This document shows positions 1-6,979 of a stretch of 16,542 bases of DNA, in pieces. How positions within the stretch are numbered: position 1 is the stretch's first letter; the number at the start of each line of letters is the position of its first letter. The stretch covers positions 1-16,542 of the forward strand of contig DAOMZG010000141.1 of NCBI GenBank assembly GCA_035437945.1, written 5' to 3'. Origin of the DNA: UBA9464 sp003445095. Lineage in GTDB: Bacteria; Verrucomicrobiota; Verrucomicrobiia; Limisphaerales; UBA9464. A program made the position numbers and the translations under genes. A model generated the notes under the pieces. That model was given only the letters and a program-made list of their open reading frames with translations. It had not been told where the DNA came from and made no database searches.

Positions 1-415
1 GGAAGCTTCGATCAAGGCCCCCCAGGTAGATCGTCCCGTCGGGTCCGATCAGCGGCGCCTGATTGAAGCCTCCCGGCAGCGGACGCTCCCAGCGTAGGTC
101 TCCGTCGGCGGATAGCACGCGCAGCCAGCCATTGGTTCCGCTCTCGGGAGAAGCGTTGGTCAAATAGCTCGTCACGACGATTTCGCCGGACGGATTGAGA
201 GCCGGTGAGTTGATTACTTCGCCTGAACGGGTGAATTGCCACAGCAGACCGCCGGGAGCAGGAATTGGACGAAACCCCGCGACGGGACTCCTCTTGTGAT
301 TGATCTTGTTGAAGGAAACCGCGTGATGGGCCAATTCGTGATCTGCGGAGGCCGAAACCAAGATCGACCACGAAAAGCAGACAAAGAAGAGCGCTGTGAC
401 TTGGGCTCGGATCAT
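1..415 (-). CDS. Secreted PQQ-like beta-propeller protein, N-terminal part
   Basis: This reading frame runs off the left edge of the window, so only about 138 N-terminal residues are visible. It opens at the ATG at 415, the first start after an in-frame TAA, with a signal peptide (MIRAQVTALFFVCFSW..., likely cleaved after SASA, residue 24). The mature part shows blade-like repeats such as GGLLWQFTRSGEVINSPAL, then SADGDLRWERPLPGG and APLIGPDGTIYLGG. The spacing of 'LxW' strands and 'PxxGxDGTIYxGG' turns is typical of PQQ-binding-like (BamB/quinoprotein dehydrogenase-like) propellers. The catalytic or cofactor-binding part would lie outside the window, so enzyme or structural role cannot be decided. 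It is divergent from the adenylate cyclase gene. No good Shine-Dalgarno sequence is seen. Family assignment is fairly sure; function is not. Confidence 0.75.
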   Translation of the reverse strand, partial: MIRAQVTALFFVCFSWSILVSASADHELAHHAVSFNKINHKRSPVAGFRPIPAPGGLLWQFTRSGEVINSPALNPSGEIVVTSYLTNASPESGTNGWLRVLSADGDLRWERPLPGGFNQAPLIGPDGTIYLGGLDRSF

Positions 416-609
416 GATGAAGAGAAAGTATGGAGGTTAACTCCGGCTGCCAAGCGGATCTCGACGTCACCATGATCCAGGGTCCTTTCCGGGATGCCCC
501 GCTCTCGTGAGTCACGCGCGTGGTTTCGCGCACCGATTGGCCTACGGACCGCTGGGCTTCTGTGGTGTCAATGTCCGGAAGGCGAAGTTAGTTCGAGCCC
601 GACAGTTCG

Positions 610-638
610 TTGACAATGCCGGTGCACGTTTTTAGCTT
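610..638 (+). promoter_or_regulatory. Sigma-70-type promoter for the adenylate cyclase gene
   Basis: A perfect TTGACA (610-615) is followed by a 17-nt spacer and TAGCTT (633-638). Transcription would begin near 645. The 374-nt region from 416 to 789 holds no convincing gene. It contains this promoter and an inverted repeat that begins at the predicted transcription start. The promoter makes the upstream in-frame starts TTG 610 and ATG 616 unlikely, because they lie inside the promoter itself. Confidence 0.5.
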
Positions 639-644
639 CGCTCC

Positions 645-715
645 GGTTCGGGTTGCGGCACGTTTCTTCCGCGGGGTTCCCCACTCCCACCTCCTTGGCG
701 TCTGTAACCCGAACC
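645..715 (+). promoter_or_regulatory. Inverted repeat in the cyclase leader (possible structured 5' UTR)
   Basis: GGTTCGGGTT (645-654) and AACCCGAACC (706-715) form a perfect 10-bp stem. The enclosed segment holds a second GCGG/CCGC pairing (655-658 with 669-672) and a GGGGTTCCCC palindrome (673-682). The outer arm begins at the predicted transcription start of the promoter at 610-638, so the leader RNA could fold from its first base. I do not recognise it as a known riboswitch class, and no poly-T terminator follows. Confidence 0.35.
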
Positions 716-789
716 ACCGTTCCCTCTCCCTTCTGCAACTCTCGGTTCGAGATGGAGCTTGCCGCGGAATCGAGCTAATCCTTCGTTCG

Positions 790-2934
790 GTGGCCGGATC
801 GAAAACAACCAGGACGTTCAGCTTCCGCGCGTTGCTCGCGACGGTGTTGCTGTCGCTCCTCGGTGGCACGGTGGCCGTGTTGGTCGCATTGAGCACCTGG
901 ACGGCTTCGCGGAATTTTCGCGATCTCACGCAAACCATCAGCCAACAGACGCTCGCTCGGGTTGAAGCCAATGTGCAGCAGTTGCTGCAAAAGGCGGTGG
1001 ATCAGAATCGGCAGTTCGTCCAACTCCTCGGCACGCGAACCCCGACGGTAACCAATTTTCCGACTATTGTGGAATATTTGGCCGATTCGCTTAAAGCCCA
1101 ACCGTCTTTGGCGCGCTTGACCCTGGTCCTAAATCCGTCAGGCCAGTTCGCTGAAGCCGAAAGGTTGGCCAACGATCAGATCGTGCTCCAAGAAGGCCTT
1201 TCGGCCGACCGCGGAGACCTCTCGGTCAACCGATGGGAATGGCGCGAGTCCCAACGGATGACACGAGAGGTGACGAGTGTCCCCGCGACCAAGATCCGAG
1301 ACGATGAAGGATTTCTGCAGGCCCGGACTACCGAGCGTTCCGTTTGGACGCCGGCCTATCCTTGGCACGATCCCGGGCTCGAAGTCCGGTGGGGAATTCG
1401 GTACGCGACTCCGATCAAGAACCCCGCCGGAGGCGTTTGGTCGGTCTGCGGCGTCAGCCTGACGCTGGCCGAGCTGAACCGTTACCTTCGTCAGCTTGAC
1501 GGAGAAGTGCCGGGTTACGTCGTGGTCATCGAGTCGGCGCCCGCGGGACAGCCGCACCGAATCATCGGGCATCCCGATCCTGGACTGGTCGGGCAAATCG
1601 TGGGCCTCACCAATGGGGCGACGGGACAGTCCATGGAGGACGGAGTTTTGAAGGCCTATTTGTCGGCGCTGCTTCGAGACCCCGGACTTTTGGGTGTGGA
1701 ATCGCGATCGAGTGATTTTGGCCGTGAGTTCAAGTACAATTCAACCCGCTACCTCGGTTCGTTTCGCCGCCTAAAAAGCCCTAATGATCCTCCTTGGATT
1801 TTGGCCATGTTGATGCCGCTTTCGGAGGTCGCCGGCGGCGTCGCCCAGAATCTGCGTTGGGCCGCCGTTGCTGCGGCAAGCTTCTTCGTCTTGGCTGCCC
1901 TCGCTGCCTTGGCCTTGGCCCGCCGAATCGCGGAGCCGATGCGCCAGCTCAGCAATGACGCTCGGGCGCTCAGTCATCTGCAGTTCGAAGCCTCGCCGCG
2001 ACCGCTTAGCCGAGTTCGCGAAGTGCGCCAGCTCGAGCAAGCCCTCGGAGACGCGCGTTCCAGCCTCCGCTCGTTCCGGAAATACGTCCCCGCCGACGTC
2101 GTCAATAGCCTGTTAGAGAACGGTGTCGAGGCCGCGCTCGGTGGCGTCAACGCACAACTGACGATTCTGTTTTCCGACGTCGTGGATTTCACTCACCTGG
2201 CGGAAAGTGTTTCTTCGCAGCAGTTGGTTGAGAATCTGGGAGAGTATCTCGCGGCGATCAGCACGGTGATTCAGCAACATGCCGGTACAGTGGATAAATT
2301 CATCGGCGACGGGGTGATGGCGTTTTGGGGCGCGCCCAAGCCCAATCCCAATCACGCCCGCGACGGTTGTGTCGCCGCCTGGCGACTGCAGCAACGTCTG
2401 GACGAATTGAACCGCGAGTGGACGGCGCAGGGGCAACTGGCGTTTCCCACTCGCATTGGCCTGAATACGGGAACCGTCATCGTGGGGAACATTGGCTCGG
2501 ACACCCGGATGAACTACACAGCCATGGGCGATCCGGTGAACGTCGCTTCTCGCCTCGAATCGCTGAACCGAACCTTCGGCACGCGAATCCTCCTTTCGGA
2601 AGAGACGCGGGCCGCGGCGGGCGACGCCTTGTTGACTCGACCTGTGGCGCGAGTCGCCGTGAAGGGCAGTGAGCGAGGATTCGTGGTGCACGAGCTTTTA
2701 GGATTAGAAGCAGAGGCTGATGCCGACGCCCGGCGTTTGGCGGCCCTGACGATTCCGGCGTTTCAAGCGTGTGATGAAGGCCGCTGGGTCGAGAGCCTTG
2801 AACTTTACGAAGCAGTGCGAAAGGCCTTCCCGCGGGACGGAGTAACCCTGGCCCAGATTGAGTTCGTGGCGACGTGTCAAACCGGTCCCAGCAGCGATTC
2901 GACCGCCGTTATCCGTCGAATGACCGCGAAATAA
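790..2934 (+). CDS. Membrane-bound dCache-HAMP class III adenylate cyclase
   Basis: The protein (714 aa) would convert ATP to cAMP in the cytoplasm in response to an extracytoplasmic signal. The chosen start is GTG 790, the first ordinary start codon in frame downstream of the promoter at 610-638. It has TM1 (about residues 12-36), an extracytoplasmic double-Cache-like sensor with VWTPAYPW (about 185-192) and a strand ending in GHPDP (about 260), TM2 (about 357-376) with a HAMP-like segment, and then the linker FRKYVPADVV. The cyclase domain follows: LFSDVVDFT (metal ligands D463, D466), DKFIGDGVMAFWG (adenine-selecting K503), YTAMGDPVNVASR (T577, N584, R588). The Lys/Thr pair fits class IIIb adenylate rather than guanylate cyclases. 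The last 75 or so residues look like a helical, TPR-like tail. No cAMP-binding regulator gene is visible in the window. Confidence 0.92.
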   Translation: MAGSKTTRTFSFRALLATVLLSLLGGTVAVLVALSTWTASRNFRDLTQTISQQTLARVEANVQQLLQKAVDQNRQFVQLLGTRTPTVTNFPTIVEYLADSLKAQPSLARLTLVLNPSGQFAEAERLANDQIVLQEGLSADRGDLSVNRWEWRESQRMTREVTSVPATKIRDDEGFLQARTTERSVWTPAYPWHDPGLEVRWGIRYATPIKNPAGGVWSVCGVSLTLAELNRYLRQLDGEVPGYVVVIESAPAGQPHRIIGHPDPGLVGQIVGLTNGATGQSMEDGVLKAYLSALLRDPGLLGVESRSSDFGREFKYNSTRYLGSFRRLKSPNDPPWILAMLMPLSEVAGGVAQNLRWAAVAAASFFVLAALAALALARRIAEPMRQLSNDARALSHLQFEASPRPLSRVREVRQLEQALGDARSSLRSFRKYVPADVVNSLLENGVEAALGGVNAQLTILFSDVVDFTHLAESVSSQQLVENLGEYLAAISTVIQQHAGTVDKFIGDGVMAFWGAPKPNPNHARDGCVAAWRLQQRLDELNREWTAQGQLAFPTRIGLNTGTVIVGNIGSDTRMNYTAMGDPVNVASRLESLNRTFGTRILLSEETRAAAGDALLTRPVARVAVKGSERGFVVHELLGLEAEADADARRLAALTIPAFQACDEGRWVESLELYEAVRKAFPRDGVTLAQIEFVATCQTGPSSDSTAVIRRMTAK

Positions 2935-2951
2935 GATCGGACAAGACCGCC

Positions 2952-3032
2952 ATGAAATGCCTCCAGTGTAACAGCGAGTTGATTCAGAAAAATGAACCAA
3001 CCCTCGGCTCATTGCGGTCGCTCCCCAGATAG
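2952..3032 (+). CDS. Possible 26-aa CxxC micro-ORF or zinc-ribbon remnant
   Basis: Between the cyclase and the next gene, an ATG at 2952 opens a 26-codon frame beginning MKCLQCNSELIQKNE and ending at TAG 3030-3032. The opening resembles the first zinc knuckle of bacterial zinc-ribbon proteins, but there is no second Cys pair. No Shine-Dalgarno sequence is evident. It may be a small metal-binding protein, a decayed gene start, or chance. The rest of the 2935-3080 gap shows nothing further. Confidence 0.2.
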   Translation: MKCLQCNSELIQKNEPTLGSLRSLPR

Positions 3033-3080
3033 TCAGTCGCTCGACGGTATCCGCTCACCTAGACCAATCCTAAGTACGCC

Positions 3081-3371
3081 ATGACATTTCTTCGCTTCTT
3101 CTTCTCCGTTCTCGCTGCGGCCATCCTAGCCTCGGTCGTTGGCGGGGTGTTTGCCTCGGTCATCGCGCTGATTTCGCCCGAGTTCGTTAAGGGCTTGTTC
3201 TCGCCTCCAGATGGCACATCGCTACCGCGCTATGCCGCGGCCGTTGGCGCGATTTGGGGTGTGTTCATTGGCGCCGGGGTTATGGGGTTTTGTCTCGGCT
3301 TGGTGACGCTGGTACAAATCGCCAAAGTTTTTACCAAGAAAAAGGGAGACGACGATGGCCATGCCTCCTGA
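3081..3371 (+). CDS. Small two-helix membrane protein of unknown function
   Basis: I do not recognise this 96-aa protein. It starts at ATG 3081 (MTFLRFFFSVLAAAILASV...). One hydrophobic helix covers about residues 4-30 and a second about 52-80, separated by a short loop with FSPPDGTSLPRY. A charged tail follows (KVFTKKKGDDDGHAS). Small residues (Ala, Gly, Val) dominate both helices, and a GAGVMGF segment lies in the second, which suits close helix packing. By the positive-inside rule the KKK-bearing C-terminus should be cytoplasmic. It lies 146 nt after the cyclase and 109 nt before the lipoprotein gene on the same strand. Frame, length and hydrophobicity pattern support a real gene, but no function can be named. 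Confidence 0.6.
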   Translation: MTFLRFFFSVLAAAILASVVGGVFASVIALISPEFVKGLFSPPDGTSLPRYAAAVGAIWGVFIGAGVMGFCLGLVTLVQIAKVFTKKKGDDDGHAS

Positions 3372-3425
3372 CAGCGGAACTCGTCGCGCTAGGTTCGCGT
3401 AGGCCAGTTGCCGGCCTTGATCCGA

Positions 3426-3431
3426 TACAAT
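3426..3431 (+). promoter_or_regulatory. Possible -10 box upstream of the lipoprotein gene
   Basis: TACAAT matches the -10 consensus at 5 of 6 positions and lies 49 nt before the ATG at 3481. No convincing -35 is found at 16-18 nt spacing, so this is only a candidate. Confidence 0.2.
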
Positions 3432-3480
3432 CCGAACAAACCTTTGTTACCGCAGTTTGACCTCTCAACCATCGAAAACT

Positions 3481-3837
3481 ATGCCCAACTTCCAGCGCCT
3501 CTTCTCGGCTGCCTTCTGTAGCGCTGCTTGCTTCCTCATCGTCGGTTGCTCGACCATGACGACTTTGAGACTGTCCGGAACGCCCGGTGCCAGCTTTACC
3601 GGACACTACCGCACTCAGACCTCGTCGTTCGACCTCTCCGGTGCCCTTCCTTTGGTCGTCGAAGTGCCGAGCAGTTCTCTTCAGGAGTGGGAATTTCGGA
3701 AGTCCGACCCGAGGTCGACGCTTTGGCTAGAGATGTTACACGGCTCGACGCGAATCCTGGAAGGGACCGCCGGTCCAGGCACCCTCGGACTCAAAGCCCA
3801 AAAAGAAGGCGGATGGCATCTCCAGATTATTCAGTGA
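3481..3837 (+). CDS. Small secreted lipoprotein, beta-rich, unknown function
   Basis: The 118-aa product starts at ATG 3481 and has a lipoprotein signal peptide (MPNFQRLFSAAFCSAACFLI) with lipobox LIVGC, making Cys23 the lipidation site. A TTG eight codons upstream (3457) is also in frame but adds only polar residues before the signal peptide. The mature part (about 95 aa) contains the strand-like stretches GASFTGHYRTQTSSFDLSG, then PLVVEVPSSSL, and a C-terminal WHLQIIQ. The pattern 'GxxFxGxY...PxxxEVP' vaguely resembles small MmpS-like secreted beta domains, but I would not assign that name. No partner protein is obvious. The following 196 nt up to 4033 contain no gene I can support. Confidence 0.65.
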   Translation: MPNFQRLFSAAFCSAACFLIVGCSTMTTLRLSGTPGASFTGHYRTQTSSFDLSGALPLVVEVPSSSLQEWEFRKSDPRSTLWLEMLHGSTRILEGTAGPGTLGLKAQKEGGWHLQIIQ

Positions 3838-4033
3838 GGTATGCCGACGGAATAAACTCACCCGTTCGTATCGAAAAGGAAGCTCAAGGTCGGACGGTAA
3901 GACGACGAACCACTCGTTTCATCGAGCGCACCGGCGCGAAGAAGATTGGCCGTGCTCGCGTTCGGATCGGGGGGTCGGTGATCGGGCCGATTCGGGCGTT
4001 GAGCCACCGATACGCTGCGGATAGGTTTGGGCC

Positions 4034-6970
4034 GTGTTTCTGCGTATCCTGTGGCCGCGCGCCCGAGGGTTGGTAACGCTCGCGGCTCTCCTGACTTGGC
4101 TCCCCGCGGCCGCCATTGTCAGCGAAGATTCGTTGCCGGATCAGGCTCAATGGATGTCACCCGAGTCGGGAGAGTTCCGAGGAGTTGCTCAATTCCGGCG
4201 CGTCTTTGTGGCCGAGCCGGGATTGGTCAAGGCGGTGTTGCTGGCGGCGGCCGAGAAAGAGGCCGGAATCGCGCTCAATGGCGTCGCGGTGGGCACCGCG
4301 GTCGGGGTTCGAACCGCGGTGACGCTCGATGTCACCCGGTTGGTTCGAGCCGGAACCAACTTGCTGACCGTCCAAGTTACCAACACTACGGGGGTGCCCG
4401 TTTGTCGGTTGATGCTCGAACTGGTCTTGGCAGACGGGCGGCAACGCTGGGTGGTGTCGGATCCGACGTGGGAATCCTCCCGTGATTCCGCAGGCGGGTG
4501 GAAACCTGCTTTTGTCCACGGCGAAGCCGGCTTTCGGCGCTGGGGAAATCCGTTCGCTGCTACTCGGTCGGCCGACGCCTATAACAGTTGGATGCTCGCC
4601 CGCGGAGCGGAGCAGGCGACCGATCCAGCGACGTTCACCGTCCCGCCCGGATTTCGGGTCGAGTTGTTGCGGACCGCCCGGCCCGAAGAAGATTCCTGGA
4701 TCGCGCTCGCCTTCGACCCTCAAGGGCGCCTGACAGTCGCGCGCGAACAACGCGGCCTGATTCGGCTTACGCTGGGAAATGATCAGGTGAAACAAGTCGA
4801 GGTTATCGAGGACACTTTGTTGGAGTGCCGCGGGTTGTTGTATGCCCACGAAAGTTTATACGTGAACGCGAACAATAGTCGGGGCTTTTACCGACTGCGC
4901 GACGTAGACGGGGACGGCAAGTTCGAGGACAAGAGACTCCTGTTGGCGACGGAGGGTGGGGTGGGCCACGGACGCAATCATCTTCGCCTCGGACCGGACG
5001 GTTCAATTTATCTGGTCCACGGTGACGACGTGATTTTGCCCAAGGAGGTTTCGGCCGATTCTCCGGTGCAGCAGATGGCCAACGACCAAATCCTTCCCAC
5101 CTTAAATCCCCGCGAAGCGGCTCGTGTGACGCGTTATCTGCAAGTCGGGCACGTGCTGCGCACGGACGCCGAAGGCTCTTCGTTCCAGCTCGTCATGGGT
5201 GGGCTGCGGAATCCGATGGATGTCGCGTTCAACGAGGACGGAGAACTTTTCACGTATGAAGCCGATATGGAACGCGATATTGGAGCGCCCTGGTATCGAC
5301 CGACGCGAGTCTTGCATTTGGTGCCGGGTGGTGACTATGGCTGGCGGCGTGGCCAGGGAAATCTCCCGCCTTCCGCCGCGGATACATTGCCGGCGGCGGT
5401 GGACATTGGGGTAGGTTCACCGACGGGCGTGACTTTCGCCCACGAGAGTCGATTCCCCGAGCCGTGGCGGAGCGCTTTCTTCATTGGTGATTGGGCGTAC
5501 GGACGAATCCTCGCCGTCAATCTTCGAGAACAGGGGTCGACGTATGTGGGGAGTTTTAAGGAATTTCTTAGCGGCCGGCCCCTCAATGTGACCGACCTCA
5601 CCTTCGGCCCGGACGGCGCGCTGTATTTCGTGACCGGCGGAAGGGGCACGAAGTCGGGACTTTACCGGGTGAGCTGGACAGGCGGTCCAGTCGCGCCGGC
5701 TAAGGTGGCTACGGCCGATCGGAGTGAAGCCAACGCGCGAAACATTCGACGCCATCTCGAACTGACGTTGCCCAGCACACCTGAACGTCTGGATGAGATT
5801 TGGGCCAACTTGGACCATGCCGACCGATGGATTCGCAGTGCCGCGCGGCGCGCGCTGGAACGCCTCCCGTTGGGTGATTGGTCGAAGCGCGCGCTGACCG
5901 AGACGAATGCGTCGGTTGCAGTGAACGCCTTACTGGCGGTCACGCGCGTTGCTGCCAAGGGAGGCCAACCTCTCATCTTCGCTCGGCTGAATTCCCTGCC
6001 CTTAGGCTCGATGAACGAGGCGGATCAACTCACTGCCCTCCGCATTTTCGGAATCGCCTTGGTTCGCTTCGGTTGGCCGGGCGAAGCCGCAGTCAAGCAA
6101 GCGCAAATGCAACTCGCGGCGCTTTATCCGTCCTCAAGTGCTGAACTCAACCGGGAGCTTTGCCGTGTCCTAACCAACCTGCGTGCGCCGGAGACTTTGA
6201 CCAAAACATTGCCCCTGCTGTCCGCTGCCACCACGGCTCCCGAACGTTTGTATTATCTGATGCAGTTATGGGCCATCCGAGAGGGCTGGGATCTCGATCG
6301 ATGGCGAACCTACTTCACGGCCCTCCGGGAAGCGGACCGAGATCAGGGCGCTCGGGATTACTACACCGCGCTTCACCAAATCCGTAGCAGTCTCACTAAT
6401 ACCATGGGCTCCGGTGAGCGGCTGGCGCTGGGTGAATTGATTGCCGCCGCGAAAACGGCGCCCGCCGCGGTTCTCGCTCCCGGGGCGCCAACCCGAGTCA
6501 AGGCATGGACGCTTTCGGATTTCGACTTTTCCACCAACTCCGCTGGACGCTCCCGAGTGCGCGGTAGAGAAGCCTTTCAAACGGTCGGATGTGCCCAATG
6601 CCATCGAATGGGTTCGCTTGGGGGGCTATTGGGCCCGGATCTCACGGCAGTCTCGGCACGCTTTGGCCGACGCGATTTGTTGGACCACATCTTGAATCCG
6701 TCGAAGGCCGTGGACGACAAATATCGTCTCGCCGTGCTCACTCTGAAGGATGGCAGCACCGTCACCGGCACGATTGACCGCGAAGAGGATCCGCTGGTCA
6801 TCCTCCCGCCCGATCCGAATGCGGTCCCTACGGAAATCCCGAGCGCACAAATCGCGGAACGGCGATGGTCTGACCAATCGCCGATGCCGACAGGATTACT
6901 CGACTCGCTCACTGCTGATCAGGTGTTGGATTTGTTGGAGTTCCTCGAGTCGGCTCAGTCAGCCAACTGA
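4034..6970 (+). CDS. PVC-type haem-binding CxxCH protein with dehydrogenase-like propeller
   Basis: This large exported protein (978 aa) starts at GTG 4034 and has a signal peptide ending near residue 27 (LPAAA). Domains in order are: a jelly-roll, galactose-binding-like domain (about 38-165) of the kind seen in glycosidases; a six-bladed glucose/sorbosone dehydrogenase-like propeller (about 200-545; FTVPPGFRVELL, LRNPMDVAFNEDGELF, PGGDYGWRRG, LTFGPDGALYFVTGG); a helical HEAT-like region (about 560-820); and a C-terminal cytochrome c domain with CAQCH (C853, C856, H857) and a probable distal Met951. This is the Planctomycetes/Verrucomicrobia layout described by TIGR02604 plus TIGR02603. An acidic DVDGDG loop may bind calcium. 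It probably oxidises a sugar-like substrate in the periplasm and passes electrons to the haem, but no substrate can be named. The L,D-transpeptidase gene follows 9 nt later, suggesting an operon. Confidence 0.9.
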   Translation: MFLRILWPRARGLVTLAALLTWLPAAAIVSEDSLPDQAQWMSPESGEFRGVAQFRRVFVAEPGLVKAVLLAAAEKEAGIALNGVAVGTAVGVRTAVTLDVTRLVRAGTNLLTVQVTNTTGVPVCRLMLELVLADGRQRWVVSDPTWESSRDSAGGWKPAFVHGEAGFRRWGNPFAATRSADAYNSWMLARGAEQATDPATFTVPPGFRVELLRTARPEEDSWIALAFDPQGRLTVAREQRGLIRLTLGNDQVKQVEVIEDTLLECRGLLYAHESLYVNANNSRGFYRLRDVDGDGKFEDKRLLLATEGGVGHGRNHLRLGPDGSIYLVHGDDVILPKEVSADSPVQQMANDQILPTLNPREAARVTRYLQVGHVLRTDAEGSSFQLVMGGLRNPMDVAFNEDGELFTYEADMERDIGAPWYRPTRVLHLVPGGDYGWRRGQGNLPPSAADTLPAAVDIGVGSPTGVTFAHESRFPEPWRSAFFIGDWAYGRILAVNLREQGSTYVGSFKEFLSGRPLNVTDLTFGPDGALYFVTGGRGTKSGLYRVSWTGGPVAPAKVATADRSEANARNIRRHLELTLPSTPERLDEIWANLDHADRWIRSAARRALERLPLGDWSKRALTETNASVAVNALLAVTRVAAKGGQPLIFARLNSLPLGSMNEADQLTALRIFGIALVRFGWPGEAAVKQAQMQLAALYPSSSAELNRELCRVLTNLRAPETLTKTLPLLSAATTAPERLYYLMQLWAIREGWDLDRWRTYFTALREADRDQGARDYYTALHQIRSSLTNTMGSGERLALGELIAAAKTAPAAVLAPGAPTRVKAWTLSDFDFSTNSAGRSRVRGREAFQTVGCAQCHRMGSLGGLLGPDLTAVSARFGRRDLLDHILNPSKAVDDKYRLAVLTLKDGSTVTGTIDREEDPLVILPPDPNAVPTEIPSAQIAERRWSDQSPMPTGLLDSLTADQVLDLLEFLESAQSAN

Positions 6971-6979
6971 TCGGAAGTT

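Noticed and set aside
12..533. A 173-codon minus-strand frame at the left edge.
   Set aside because: It is Arg/Ser-rich without domain character. The neighbouring minus frame, open from ATG 415 to the edge, gives a clean signal peptide and PQQ-like repeats, so this one is a shadow.
545..571. A minus-strand TTGACA (571-566) that could serve the PQQ-like gene.
   Set aside because: No acceptable -10 lies at 16-18 nt, and the leader would be about 120 nt.
2113..2691. A 192-codon minus-strand frame.
   Set aside because: It is antisense to the cyclase catalytic domain, whose motifs are complete.
3999..4027. TTGAGC-N17-TAGGTT directly before GTG 4034, which would give a leaderless mRNA for the CxxCH gene.
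   Set aside because: The -10 matches at only 3 of 6 positions. A leaderless start cannot be supported from sequence alone.
3528..4076. A 182-codon plus-strand frame over the lipoprotein gene and the following gap.
   Set aside because: It is Arg-rich and overlaps the better-supported lipoprotein frame and the start of the CxxCH gene.
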